From assembly GCA_004335635.1 (NCBI GenBank), contig QAXH01004822.1, forward strand, positions 353-64,352: a stretch of DNA of 64,000 bases, given 5' to 3'. The translations under genes and the position numbers were made by a program. Positions 1-12,165 of this stretch are shown one piece after another (position 1 is the first letter of the stretch; every line of letters begins with the position of its first letter). The DNA is from Chloromonas sp. AAM2. Lineage: Eukaryota > Chlorophyta > Chlorophyceae > Chlamydomonadales > Chlamydomonadaceae. Below the pieces are notes generated by a model that was given only the letters and a program-made list of their open reading frames with translations, was not told the origin of the DNA and ran no database searches.

Positions 1-72
<72 letters not shown>
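1..72. repeat. TC/GA dinucleotide microsatellite at window edge
   Basis: An uninterrupted run of TC dinucleotides fills the first 72 bases and probably continues beyond the window. It is a simple-sequence repeat with no coding content. The real length cannot be judged from one edge. Confidence 0.97.
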
Positions 73-76
<4 letters not shown>

Positions 77-2126
77 CACAGACGTTGCAGTACGTCTGTT
101 TTACTGCAACATGTATATCACCACCACCCCTTGCTGACACTCATCTGACACGGCCAGATTTTCAATTACTAAAAGAATTTTTTGCAATTTGCGCAAATAG
201 TTGATGTTTGCGTTGGACGTGCTTCATGGTGTGCACTTCCAAGTTGTAAGATGACTGGAGGACTTGGAAGACTTGGGTTGTAAGATGACTGGAGGACTTG
301 GAAGACTTGGAAGACGGTGATGTCCACCACCGCAGGCTGCATGCTGCGCGCCATGGGGTATTCCACCTCTTAAGTGGTCAGCGGTGCTGATGCCTGGCTG
401 GTGGCAGCCTTCTTGGGCCTGGCAGCCTGTTAGGAGGCCTGCGCCTTAGGCTTGCTGATCGCCAGTTGCGCCAGGATGGATACAGTTGGGCGTGAGGCAA
501 ACACTGCAGGTACCGTACACGCACTGATGCAGCATCTTGTACAGCAAGTAGCATGCATGCAAGCTGAGTGCTTGCATGAAGTGCTTTGGTCATTGTATCA
601 CTGCATGACCGTGTGCGATGATGTTAGCTTGCGACACGCCAGTGCACTGACTTGACCACACTTCTACGCACATCAACCACTTTCAATACCCCACATGGAA
701 TTGTCCCAGAACTGGCAAACTTCCTTTTTTTTCTGAGGCATTCTTCGAGCCCCTCATGGGTAATCACATAAGATGCAGGGTCATAAGACACCTGACTGTG
801 CCATACAACTGGAAAAGTGTGACTTTTGTTTTAGTCGTGACACCTGTGGTTTCGGCTTTAGCATTTGACGGCCTTCAGAGGAACGGCCTCCTCAAGCTTA
901 AATCACACGCTTTCAGATCAGATCACACGCTTCCAGTGTTTTGAGGCAATTCTACACCAGGGAAGCAGTGTTTCGTTGTGACAACCACTCGGGTTTGCTC
1001 CTCAATACCCTATTCTTCACGCTTCGGTGATTGGCCCCTGTCACTCGCCATCCATTACTCCATCGTTCAACCCATCGTTCAACCCATCGTTCAACTCAGG
1101 ACTGCTGCTGCTGGCCTGGTGGGTATCATGCAGGCTGTGCACCGAAATTATCTGTAAGGCTACAGGTTTGCGATGCGTAAACTCAAGGCAGGCTAAAGAG
1201 GGTGTGAAGTCTTTGTGAAGGTCAGTCGAAATGATTGGATCGCATGCCCTGCTCATTCCGACTGCAACCAATCCTCCTCGTGTTCTGTCAATCAAAATGC
1301 AGTGAGCATGCCGGCACAGCACTGCCCCAGATTCTCCACCGCGGTTGCATTGCGTTTGCTGCTACTACTCCTCGTGTTTGCTATTACTCCTACTTAGCCG
1401 TTCCTGTAGCCTGCTCGCCCTGGCCCACCTGCCGCTGAAGTGGATGGTTCAACACATCAGGTCATCAAACCTATGCGCTGGCCGCTCGGACGAAGAGCGA
1501 ATTCAATAATTAGCCTCGAAGACTGTTTCCTGTCAGGAATTTAGAAAGTCATGTGCCTAGCGTTGGATGAGTCGAAATTCCCAAGCCATTTTTTTATTTC
1601 CTCAGCCATTCTTCAACGGTACCGCAGGTCACTGTGGCATGGAGGTATGAGCAAGCCTGAAACCTGAAACCGGAAATGTGTGGTGCATCCAAGGTATCCA
1701 AGGTGTGCCTGAAGCGTCGGCCCAAAAGCAACTACAACCCAATGACGCGCGCTTATGGCAGACATCTTGATCACGCGAGCACACGGACCAACAGTGTGAA
1801 TTCATGTATTCAGTTTGAGGTCAAGCCATGCCGTGTTCAGTGTCATGCAGCAAAGAGTGACTTCCCTTTTCTGCGGCATCCTGGACCTGAGTAAGGCAAC
1901 CTGCATGGGTTGACGGATCACGCCTTCAATGAATGATAGCAACGGTGCTACTGTTCCTCGTTACGCTCCAAGGCAGCGCGGCGGGAACAGCAAATGGTGC
2001 AATTGATTATAACGCGGACCCGCAGCTGCAGTCCAAACCCAGGTTTGGGACCACTTGACCCACGTCGTGTTCCTTATTTAAAAGGTTACATGCATATGGA
2101 CCAAGTCAGCGCCTGAAATTCTTACC
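73..2126. other. Gene-poor stretch with short tandem repeats
   Basis: I see no supported gene here. A tandem duplication of about 35-45 bases, built on TTGTAAGATGACTGGAGGAC, lies at about 242-315. A short tandem built on CCATCGTTCAA lies at about 1058-1096. One copy of the dispersed 20-base motif lies at 701-720. The short open frames have no family resemblance and no splice pattern that joins them. Confidence 0.6.
701..735 (-). repeat. Dispersed terminus motif, copy 1
   Basis: The minus strand reads an A-rich run followed by GTTTGCCAGTTCTGGGACAA, a motif found seven times in this window. On the plus strand the motif is followed by a T run at about 726-732. This copy is intergenic, and I see no inverted partner nearby. 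Confidence 0.8.
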
Positions 2127-5093
2127 ATGCACATCTGCCTTTATTTGTTGCGCATCATGCCGTGTGTGCTGCCCTGGACATGCACTGTTTGCAGAGTTGT
2201 GGTAGGCTATGTGTCGGACCAGCAATGGGCATTCATCGAGTTCCTGTGTATGGCTCATGCATCATGGCGCTACAGCCTCCTGCTGCCGGGCAGCCAGGAG
2301 TACAAGTGGGTTCCTACAGCCATTGCCACTTGCCCATGAGTGTAGGCTGCATGGAGGGCCTGTTCATGTGCCACAGTGCGATTTACGCACCCGGTTAGCC
2401 ATGCTGCCTAACTGCATGAAAAGGATGCATGCAGCAAGCATCCTGCGCTACTTTGGCTTTTGGTCATGTGCACCACAGTAGCCTTGTTGTGACTTAACCA
2501 GACTCATGTTGGCAGCACGTCTGATGCGAGGTCCAAGTTTTGCATGTGTTTGTGTCCAGGGTGGACCTGATTGCCTTCACAGACCCACGCTACGCCACCC
2601 AAGTCTCAACCATATGTGAGCCTCTGGACCTCAAGGTGAAAGGGCAAGCCAGGAAAGGAACAGCAGAGAAAGAAAGCCAGGAGAGATGTTTGTTTACAAG
2701 GACTTTGCCTGCGTGATTCCACAAACTCTGCCAGGTGAGCGCACTGACTCTGGTCACACGCACCATCCATCCAGGCTGGTGAATGATTTGCGTCTTCTGC
2801 ACACACTCGGGCCCTCCAAGTTCGTTGCAAGTCCTACAGCATGCTTCATGATATGGCCCTTCTTGCCATTTCCATGTGTGCTGGTGTGGCTTGTCATGCA
2901 GGCGGTCCAACCAGGCAGGCCCCACCCAGCCGTTGACCCTAACAGGAGCCAGTGCTTTGCCGTTGTGTGGCCTCCACCCGATGCCGGCACATGGCATGGC
3001 TACCCCTTCATTAACAACGTGGCCATGCTAGCGGACCCTAGCGTTTCGGCACATCTGCAATACCACTATGGCATGGCCATGAAAACGGACTTTGATACGT
3101 TTCTATCCCCGGCGTTCCTGCATTTCTGGCCAAACACGTGGGTCCACATGCCTTGGCCTGCGTCACGTGTCAGCGGGGTCCGTTGGCCGTTAGTGCACAC
3201 ATGACAGAGCACATGCATGCAGCTGAAAGCAGCACATTTGCCCTCGCCACATCTCGCTGTGAAAGCATTCTGATGGCTGCATATCAGATGTCATTCATAT
3301 GTCTCTTGGGCCTCAACCTGGCACGCCTGTGCCAATGGTAGACGGTTGTTACTCGAGTCACAGGGGAGGAGTGGTGTGAGCCAGGACCTGCGGCAAGCCA
3401 TGAGCAGGGGAACTGGTAAAGGCAAGGGTTCGCAGCTGCTATGTCAGCCTGTCAAGCATGGCAAAGAGCTGAACCCTGTGTCTGCCATCGCCTGCACTCC
3501 AGCCGTTCTTCAGCCTGCTTGCGCTGTGCAGGTTCACGTTTGGCATCCAGGAGTATGTGGTCATGTCAGAGACCAGGGAGCGTCTGCAGCTGGTGGCTCA
3601 GCGCCTCAACCTGCCCAGCCCCAGGGCACACAACCTAGGACCCACATGGTAGGTGCATGGGCATCAACATGAAAGGAGGCGTCCTGCATGGGTTGCATGG
3701 CAACAGGGCGGTCAGGAAGGCATCGGCATGACGATTTGCATTTCTGTGCATAAGCACATGTTCCTTTTTGACACGAGCGAGCGTGACACGGCTGTTAGTG
3801 TTATGGCACAAAACAGGTGCGATGTGTGACTTGGTCACATGCTGGTTGCCTCTGACTGACTGTGCAGGTACGGTGATGTGGCATCGCTGCTGCGCCTGGC
3901 CGCCGCCTCCATCCCCATCATGCATCACATCATCACGCAGGAGTTTGAGCAACTGTCTGGAGGAGGCATCAAACAGGTAGGGGCAGGGGCAGGGGCCATG
4001 CAAGCCCATTGTCATGCTGAAATGGAAATCGAAGAAGGCTACTGGACCGCGCGAAAAAACAAACTTTGTCAGTTACGGGACAATTCTTGTGAGCCTGAGA
4101 CTGACACGGTTGAGATGTGCAGAACAGGTCGTGAGTCAGTGGTGTGGTTACTGCCGGGGTGACTGGCATTTATACACATGACTTAAAACAAAGGCGGTTG
4201 TGCTTTTGTTCCGGCAGAAGCGATCGCCACATGCGTTACTCACCGATATCTGTCCTGGTGTTTTTGGCAGGCGTGGCGAGCGGGTGAGGGTTGGCCTGCC
4301 TGGTCTGCGGGCATGGCTGCACTGTACGCCACTGAGCTGGCAGCCTCAGCAGCCCTGGAGCACTTCACCTCCACACCCAAGATGGATGCACATGGTGGGT
4401 CAGGCCAACCTCCGGGTGGTCCACCACCAAGTCTTTGCACAGTCCAGCTTCACCGCGGTTCCAGCGGGCTTTGGGATGCCTCCCAGAGAACCGTGCTGTG
4501 CCCTCTTTACTTGCTCCTAGCAGGACTGTAAGATTGTTCCACATTTCAATGCCTCCAAAGACATGTCAACCTGAACCGATGCTCATCCTTGGCGTTCTGA
4601 CCTCTGCCAGGTACAATTTGAACACGCCTGATCACGCCTTGTGATGCATGGGTGAACGTTGCTGCCGCCATGCACTGCAGGAGACAGTGACGGCCTGCTA
4701 GCGGGATTCTACCACATTCATGCACGCCACGGCGACAGGGCCTTCTCAAAGTTTGAGTTCTTTGAGCACCACTACGATAATGTAAGGAAGACTTTGTTCA
4801 AGACTTTGCCTGGTTGACAATGCCATCTTGTTGTCCTTCTGTTGTTGTCCTAGTCGTGAGGTGGTTTGGCTGTCAAGCAGTCACGTCTTTGACTACGTCT
4901 TACACTTAACCGGTTGCACCCTGAGGCACACGCATTTCTTTGTGGGCTTACTGCGTTTCTGTGCTTGTGAGGTTGCTCGTGACTGATCAATGGTTGTGGA
5001 CTTAAGGCGTTCTTCGGCCAGGCATATCGTCTACCGGCATACCTCAGCCAGTACGACACCGCTGGGCACTCAGGTGAAGATGAGATTACTTGA
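2127..5093 (+). CDS. DUF7164 domain protein (glycosyltransferase-like), 8 exons
   Basis: Proposed exons are 2127-2305, 2560-2635, 2953-3137, 3532-3648, 3868-3976, 4271-4394, 4681-4781 and 5007-5093. All phases agree and give 325 residues. The start is the first ATG before the first conserved strand and opens a hydrophobic stretch that could be a signal anchor (MHICLYLLRIMPCVLP). Family-like blocks are RVVVGYVS (about residue 23), FINNVAML (104-111), KTDFDTFLSP (129-138, an Asp-x-Asp motif as in nucleotide-sugar transferases), GPTWYG (183-188, split by an intron), GWPAWSAGMAALYATE, YHIHARHG and FFGQAYRLP. These match my memory of DUF7164 proteins of green algae; the enzymatic role is inferred. 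Intron 5 carries a degenerate copy of the dispersed motif (4050-4090). The upstream end is the least certain part. Confidence 0.62.
4050..4090 (+). repeat. Dispersed terminus motif, degenerate copy 2 (intronic)
   Basis: The stretch is an A-rich tract (AAAAAACAAA) followed by CTTTGTCAGTTACGGGACAA, which differs from the common motif at a few positions. It lies in intron 5 of the DUF7164 gene, in the sense orientation. Confidence 0.5.
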
Positions 5094-6391
5094 TTACTTG
5101 GTCTGGTTGCAGGAGGAGCTGCTCAAGCTTGAGGTCGGGGTTGTGCGTGACTACTGCCTGTTTGTGGCTGTGTCCAGCTGGCGGCAGCTGCTGGAGGCGC
5201 AGGGCATGAGGCAGCCGGGCGCAACGGACCTGCCAGGACGGCGCATGCACAGCTGCACACAGAGCTGTGAGCCCATCATGACATATCTGAGCAAGGATTT
5301 GACAGGAACGATGTGGAGTTCTGCTTGCCGATGAACAATGAGTTACAGAAACATGTGCACAGGCAGGAATAGATCCGGTGCTACTCCACCTCATTTTCCA
5401 ATGTCAGAAAGCGCCTCCTTGTGCTCTGTTGTGGTGCTTCACAGTCAAATCGTGAACTAGATGGCTATTTTGCTCTGAACTTTGCTGCACAAATGTACCT
5501 GTTACACAAGAGGGTGCACAAGAGCTAACTGAACAAGGCTGCGTACAGCACCAGGCGCACTGCGGGACGCGCAACTACAGGGACTGGAAGAAGAGGACTG
5601 GGGGCTGTTGCTCTGAGGTATGCCACGAAGATTGCTGACGAGCATTTCATCTCAACCTCGCCAGGCAGACGGGCGGGAAAGCATGCAGGGACACCGCCAC
5701 GCCGTGCGCCCCGCAGTCAGGCACAGGCACCTCCATCAGCGCTTGGACTGCACGTGTAAAGGAAAGGGAACCAACTTACGATGACAGCACACAAAGCTGG
5801 ATTAGCAACCCCATTAGAACTATGGGTCAGTGGCCAGCAGGAGGCAGCCGTGCTATCTCCCAAGCAAAGGTCATATCTGTACCTGGAACTTATGATAATC
5901 TATAATTTGTGTCATGTTCAGGGCAGCCTGCTCCCCATTAGTGGATTAGCCCCATTAGTGGATTATCAACCCCATGTTCTCTAGCCTACAAGTGCTTGAA
6001 GCACCATTCATTTTGGATTGTCCACTTGGAAATCATCTGCGTCCAGCTCTGAAGATTCCGTCTATGCACCTGGAGGTGAGCTATTGCCTGTGAACGTTCT
6101 ATGTCCTGCATTGGTCATCAGGCCCACTGTCAACGCACCAGAGGACATGCGCATGAGCACAGGCGGGGTAGCCCCATCATCGCCTTCTTCCTCCTCCTCA
6201 CCATGCTGTGTAGCCAAGCCAGGGTTTGCGTTACCGCTCGGTGGTCGCAGCAGGGCCTGTGGGCAGCATGCAAGGGTAGCGACGCATTTCAACATGCAAC
6301 TCATCATCCGCAGGACAGCAGGCTGCCACGTGTGGCTGCACTGTGACTGGCGCAACAGCAACTGGATTAATGCTACAACTTCAAGATGTTC
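5094..6391. other. Intergenic or possible 3' exon region of neighbours
   Basis: An open stretch at about 5113-5334 has exon-like composition (EELLKLEVGVVRDYCLF), but it cannot be joined in phase to the DUF7164 gene without a stop. On the minus strand at 6062-6350 an open frame with an acidic run (GEEEEEGDDG) could be a last exon of the SRR1-like gene. A short repeat, ATTAGTGGATTA, occurs twice near 5938-5965. I see nothing else supported. Confidence 0.4.
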
Positions 6392-8847
6392 TCATGTGAC
6401 AGGGTGAAGTGAGCCCCAGCAGCTTCTGCCGGCTACTGGTTTTACAGCAGTGCTGTATATCGCAAATTCGAAGTCGGCTCCTGCCCTGACGCTGTGACAG
6501 GGTGGTGTTGGCCCGAGAAGCACCTGTCGGCTGCTGGCCGCACAGCAGATGCGTATCTGTACAACTGTTCTATGGCATTTGGCAGTCGGCTCCTGCCCTG
6601 ACACTTTGAACGGGAGCGCTAAGGAGAGTGTGTGCAAGTGGCCAGCCCTTGGCCGCACCTGGAGCAGTGCATTGCTGTCTGCCAGGGCAGAAAAGCTGTT
6701 GCCTAGGATGGCCACACGGGGTAAAGTGCCCGCCCTCAGATTCAACTCAACAACCTCCCCGTACAAGTGACGGGGGCAGCAGGGCATGTACAGCAGCACA
6801 CGCTGCTTGTGTGAATCACCAAGGCCTGACAAGTTCCCTAGAGCTGAAGCACTGACGCCCTCTTGGCTGGGCTGCAAGTGTGAACCATTGAGGCCTTCGT
6901 GGCTTGGCTGCACATTGGCACTGGTTGAGTCTGTCGTGGTTCCTGGTGTGTGGCTGGCGCTCCTGGTGTTTGTTAGAACAGTTGGAGGGTTGTTCAAGCA
7001 CCGTTGGTTGGGATGAGGAAGGTGTGAGTTGCCGGTATGTTGTTGTGGGTGTGGCAGGTGGCCAGGCACAGCCAAGGTCTGCAGGGGCTGTGAAGGGAGC
7101 ACTGCCCCGCCCAGTAGTGTAAGCAGCTGGTGGTCCCGGATTGTGAAGGAGGGGTCGGCAAAGAGCACAGGGCACTGGAGGCCGGAAAGGGACTGCGCAG
7201 CACAAAAAAAAACCTGTTCAACTAGGCATGTGCAAAGTTTCACATCACCTCACATGGTTGAAACCTTTTTACAGGCAACTGTTGGCCACAACTGGCAGAG
7301 GGTCATGCCCGCCGAGGTGTAGCTGCTATCGCTCTGAGTGCTAGAAAACCAACTTCACATACATAGGATCAGTGATCACGCAAGCGTCAGCCCATGTGAC
7401 ACTCTTTCAGGATGTGATTTCATTCAACCCGATCGGTTGTTCTTACATAGGACTCAACAGAGAAACGTTGTTCTTGCACATGGCACCTTTCTTGCCTTGA
7501 CAGAACTAAATCGTGTCTTCCAGGCATGTGCTCCGGTAAGGTAGGGTCTTCCAGGCATGCGCCACGCAGAAGTTCCAAACAAGACCATGCAAAGGGCACT
7601 GTCCAAGGGACAGGATTCGAACTGCTTGCTTTCTTGGCACTGCTCACCTGGGCCAATGCCAGGGACAGTGCTAGCTGCTGCAGTCTGAATGTAGCTCGCC
7701 TCCCTGCACGCTTGCCCTGCTGTCTCTCCTGGCTGTCGTCGCCACATTTGGGCTCTGCAAGCCACGTTCGGTTCAGTTTGGCGCACTACCTTTCGCATGC
7801 ACATGTCTCTCTTGATGATGCTTCACTCCAGACATTGCCGGCAACACTGTGTGTAGTTGTTCAAGGCAGTCCAATTCAACAGTTTCAAACCAATGCAGCG
7901 CAGTGCGAAAGGCATTAGCAACGTACCTAGCGACCCCAGGCCCAGCACAACTAGGTGTGTGACGTGTGACCACCTCCAGGCCTCGGTGGCTGACTGTCCT
8001 AGCAGGGCTGAGGCAGCAGGGGTACTAGGGCTAGCAGGACTGTTGCCTGACTCAGGGGTTGTGCGTCGCCCTTGAGCATCCTCCTACATGCACATCAGAA
8101 CAAAACGCATGTGACACACTATTTGTGGTTGTGACAGCGCCATTTGCTTGAACGTGCAACACCTGACCTGCTATGAGAATTAAGGCTGTGAAGTGGCAGC
8201 TTGGAAGCTCAGTTTCCACAGACACTGATGCTCTTCATGCTCCTTGAATATACTGTTCATGCTAACGATGATCATGTCCCTGTGCTCGCTTTGCAGCCGG
8301 CCCTAATTCTTATCCTGATCAAGCAGTGGTTGATCAGGCCCCGGCCAGCCCGGCAGGAGTCTATTGCAAGCCAATGTGGAGAGCATTTGCTCAGATCAGC
8401 GGCCATTTCAACCGTGCACTCACCCACCTGTCGTGGCTGCACCGGGTGTCCAGAATTCCCAGCAGCAGAGGCATGTGCTTGAGCTGCAGCTGCCAGAAGT
8501 GCGCGAAAGCCATCCACTGTTTGCTGCTGTTGCTTCTTTTGCTGAGGTTGGGTGGGTGCAGTTGCAGCAGCTTCAAACTGTGACTCCAGGGTGTGCATGC
8601 AAGCTCTGAGCTGGGACCAGTCCGTACTTTGGTGAAGGGAGGCGGATACGTCCCTCACGTGGCATGCGAAGCCTTCCAGCTGCTGTTCCTGATTTTTTCC
8701 CTGGCCAGCCAGATGCCCTCCAGCATGTGCCTGAAAGCTCCGGGCACGCCGTGCACCTGCACGCGCATGGCACTGGATGTGTGGCCTGTTCAAGGTGGGT
8801 AGTACCACTGGCAGCGGCACGGGACCAGCCGTATGGCAAGGCGCCAT
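6392..8847 (-). CDS. SRR1: SRR1-like domain protein, at least 4 exons
   Basis: Exons in transcript order are 8847-8428, 8083-7927, 7754-7648 and 7192-6392, with matching phases (494 residues if the last exon runs to its stop). SRR1 is known from Arabidopsis for roles in phytochrome B signalling and the clock; the domain also occurs in yeast and animals. Visible family blocks are VVLGLGSL (about residue 185), FRLQQLALSLALAQ, CPVLFADPSFTIRDHQLL and, near residue 360, YMPCCPRHLY followed by AILGNSFSAL. These correspond to the usual YMPHC...LY and ILGNSF signatures. About 90 residues of low-complexity His/Ser/Thr-rich linker interrupt the domain. The first exon is Gln- and Ala-rich. Only 139 bases separate it from the divergent C1-FDX gene. 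The 3' end is uncertain; a further splice to 6350-6062 is possible. Confidence 0.72.
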
Positions 8848-8986
8848 GCTGATGAAAACGAGGAATGTTGATTCTCCGCAATCCGCAGATTTTGCATGCT
8901 GCCTGGCCCCACATGGCGCACGTGCAGTGGCTCCCAGGGCAGCTCCTTGTTTGCGCACCCCGTAGTCGTATAGCATTGGATTTACC
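8848..8986. promoter_or_regulatory. Shared divergent promoter region, SRR1-like / C1-FDX
   Basis: The 139 bases between the two proposed start codons must hold the 5' leaders and core promoters of both genes. No TATA box is evident. This is inferred purely from the head-to-head arrangement. Confidence 0.45.
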
Positions 8987-10451
8987 ATGCTGCTTGCGAT
9001 CGGCCGGTCGCTCCGTCGGAGCCTCTTGGCTCCGGCCCAGCAGGGCTTGCGCTTTTTCGCGCATGATGCAGCACACCACGACGACGATGACCATTCGGGA
9101 CCCATGTACCTTGAAACTCCTACTGTATTCGACCGTATTATCAAGCTGAACGTGTATGATGTGATGGGCAAGAGGCACATAGTTCAGGGTCTCACTGGCG
9201 AGACTCTCTCCAAGACGCTGATCGACGCCGGCTTTCCAGCAGTAAGACTGCTCATTATCAGCTTGATTACCCAAGCATCAGCTTCGAGCGCCCAAAGCAG
9301 ATGCCCAGACTGAGTAGGGTCATGTCTGTGATGTTGCCCTGACTGCTGCTGCAGAGCTACTTCTTCCCGAACATGGGCTTCTACACTCAGCACATAGTGA
9401 GTACCGAATAACGTGTTGAGCTTGGGCATGGTGCAACTCCATGCCTTTAACTCAAACCCCTCGCTGCTTGCATGCATGCAGGTGGATGCACACGTCTTCA
9501 TTCCTAAGGATTACTGGTGAGGCCCACTGACCAATCATCACTTGAACGCAATGACTGCGCTACACATGCCCCTTGGACCTTGGTTGTCTACCAGCTGCTC
9601 TTAGTCGCCATTACCACTGCTGATACAGGCCTTTGATTCCCAACTTCAAGAATGACAGCGACGAGGCTGATGCCATCAAGCGTACGTTCAGGGACATCAT
9701 CCAGGAATGTGCAAGGGACACAAGCTACCTGGCAAGCTACATCAAATTGAAGCCAGGTGTGTGTTCGCCTTTGTCAAACAGAGCATTTGATTAGGCAAGG
9801 GCAGTGCAGAGGCATAGGCAAAGGCAGTGCACAAGCGGAGGCAAGGGCAGTGCATAGGCAGAGGCAAAGGCAGTGCACAAGCATAGGCAAGGGTAGTGCA
9901 TAGGCAGAGGCAAAGGCAGTGCACAAGCAAAGGCCTGGGCAACAAATACGATGTACGATGATCGAGCAAGGTCAGCATTGCTGACTCAGCAACTACGATG
10001 CTTTCATACATTTCATACCGCAGCCTACTTCAGCACATAGGCAGCAGTAGCATGTGTGCATCCTCAGCGTATGAGTGGGTTATACATATGACGGTCAGCG
10101 TGCAGTGACAGTGCTGACAAGCAAACAGAGCACTCCAACAAGCAAGCGCCCGTGCCAGTCAATCATGCTGATCACTAAGTAACGACATTGTAAGACATGG
10201 GCAAACACAAGAGCAACTGCAGCCTGCTAAGAAAGTAAAGCTGGCCTGCTAGTGTAGAACGCCTGTAGAATTGGCCAAGGGTGACACGGCGTGTTGCTGC
10301 TGCTGCTGTTCTCCGTGCAGAGATGAACAACATGACTGTGGGGATTGGGCCCATCAAACCCTGGCATCTGCACCCCCATTGGTGCTTTGCGGGCGTGCAT
10401 GAAGACCCAACACCACAGTTTGAGAGGAAGACAGTTGAGATCTTTGGCTAA
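8987..10451 (+). CDS. C1-FDX: Mitochondrial complex I ferredoxin-like subunit (C1-FDX type), 5 exons
   Basis: Exons are 8987-9241, 9355-9396, 9482-9516, 9629-9756 and 10321-10451. Every junction has GT/AG and matching phase, giving 196 residues. The N-terminus (MLLAIGRSLRRSLL...) is Arg-rich and amphipathic, as in mitochondrial presequences. The fold signature is IIKLNVYDVMGKRHIVQGLTG, a beta-grasp start like that of plant C1-FDX, and the C-terminus has GIGPIKPWHLHP, comparable to the EPKPWDIP end of the plant protein. In plants and Polytomella this subunit bridges the membrane and matrix arms of complex I. Only two cysteines are present (in QECARD and HWCFAG), so no [2Fe-2S] ligand set can be seen. 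Intron 4 holds a minisatellite. The family call rests on remembered similarity. Confidence 0.72.
9785..9930 (+). repeat. Intronic minisatellite, about 20-base units
   Basis: About seven imperfect units built on AGGCAAAGGCAGTGCACAAG occupy part of the last intron of the C1-FDX gene. Units alternate between AAAGGCAGTGCACAAG and AAGGGCAGTGCATAGG variants, which suggests a higher-order dimer. Confidence 0.85.
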
Positions 10452-10799
10452 TCTCGCCTGCAAGACATCTTGTTAATGTCCAAGGACAGCCCTCAGGGTT
10501 TCACGTCTGCTGCATGACAGTGCTCTTGATGCATGTCCTTGGACGTAGAGAGCCCATCTGCATGGGCAGGCCCAGGACGATTGTGCGGCATATTGGCCCA
10601 TTTAGCTGAGCAAGACTTGCTGGGTTGCGGGTGGACAGCACAGTTTAGAGAGCTTGTTAAGTTCTCGCATAGCTTGTGTATGGCACTGACATTGCCTGGG
10701 CAGCAAGACGTGTCAGTTGTGAAAGCGTTCATACCATTTTCTTTGTAAAGCGAAACCTTCAATCACCTGACGATGATTTCCTGAACCCAAAACAGAGTT

Positions 10800-10961
10800 G
10801 CACTTGCGTGCATGGCTGCCCGCCTCCTTGGGGAAGCAGCCAAGCCCTCTTCACCCCGACTGAGACCCGCATTGCATAGCAAGCGAATTCTACAACCGCA
10901 GCGTTTCACTGGGCCCAAGACATGCCGCCTAACATTGATCACACCCGAGAACCCATATGAA
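10800..10961 (+). repeat. Dispersed repeat R1, copy 1
   Basis: About 160 bases strongly resemble 17188-17341. Shared blocks are GGAAGCAGCC / GGAGGCAGCC, GCATAGCAAGCGAA, TCTACAACCG, ATGCCGCCTA and GATCACACCCGAGAACCCAT. Neither copy has a clear open frame, so this is probably a short non-autonomous element or a relic. Confidence 0.85.
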
Positions 10962-12060
10962 ATCAGTAGTCTTCCAAATGTCCCTCGTGGTCTGAATTTC
11001 AACCTGTTCCTAAGCATCTGTAGTGTCAGACAAGATAAAAGCTCTTAAAACCTGTCGCATAGCCAGATCATCAAGAGCAGATCCCAATCAGAAAGCGGAA
11101 CGTATAGAGGGTATGTCAAGAGGCGTTCAAGCGGTTCAGAGTACAAGCGTCTTGGGTCCTTACAGTCATTGCCATGTACAAGGAGGGAGTGCAGATCATG
11201 AAGCACTATTCCTTGTGTAGTTGTGTTGTCCCACGACAGAGAGAGAGAGGGTGCGCATGACGCATAGAGTGAGACAGAGTTACACCAGAGGGGGTCCCAC
11301 ATCAGGTGCCACACGTATGCCAAGAACGTAGATTTCTCAAGACCAATTCGTAACCACCGTGAGTCACACACAACAGTCTTGTTCGGACTGCCAAGGTTTC
11401 TCCAATAGCCAGCAACCGACCTGGTTGAAGAAAAATCATGTGCACAATCACCGATAAGGAACTCAACCTACATGAAAATGTGGAACAAAGACAGACAGAA
11501 TCTGGAACCTGGAGACGTGACGTGGCATCATCTGGCAAGGTCTTGCCTGGACATCAAATGACGAACAAACAAAGAACCAGCAACAATTGCCTAACTAACA
11601 CCATCACACCAGAACCGTGAAACTGACAAGGCAGTCCATATCACCATATCAGGACATCACAGCCCCTCGCCAAGAACGAAAGGGTGATGCACTTGACCTT
11701 TGTACAATCATAACCCTCAGCCATGATGTCAATGGCACATGCTGAAACAGGTACTGGTACTGGCACTTCGCTGGCTGTCGAAACACACAGTACTTGGCAC
11801 CCATAACAATCATTTCCTTTTGATGTTGTGTCATTGCATGACGTACGTTGTGATGGAAAGCATCATAACCAGCCGTCATAAAGGACCGCCATTTGCAGTT
11901 GTCAAGGCATGCATCAAGCAGCCCACTGCAAACACCTAGTGGACGCTGTCCTGCATACATTCCTTTCTACACAGAGCTAGTGTACACAATTCCCTACTGC
12001 CTACAGTGCGCCGCTCTGCTACGCAGGATCTTAACAATCAAGTTCTCCACAAAAAAATAA

Positions 12061-12165
12061 ACAGCACACTGCGTGCTGCGGGATAGCCAAGGCCTGACGG
12101 TTTGTAGGTCATGACCACACAGGCAGGCCAGGAAGAAGAGTGTCCATAGTTGGGCAGAGAACCGC
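12061..12165 (+). repeat. Dispersed repeat R2, copy 1
   Basis: About 105 bases nearly match 25293-25396. Shared blocks are GCACACTGCGTGCTGCG, CCAAGGCCTGACGG, TTTGTAGGTCATGACCACAC and CAGGAAGAAGAGTGT. Both copies are preceded by an A-rich tract within about 60 bases. Confidence 0.88.

Noticed and set aside
7590..7680. tRNA- or SINE-like B box (minus strand AGTTCGAATCC) with a possible A box (TGGCCCAGGTG)
   Set aside because: The two boxes are only about 21 bases apart, no acceptor stem or anticodon arm pairs, and the A box overlaps the 3' end of an SRR1-like exon.
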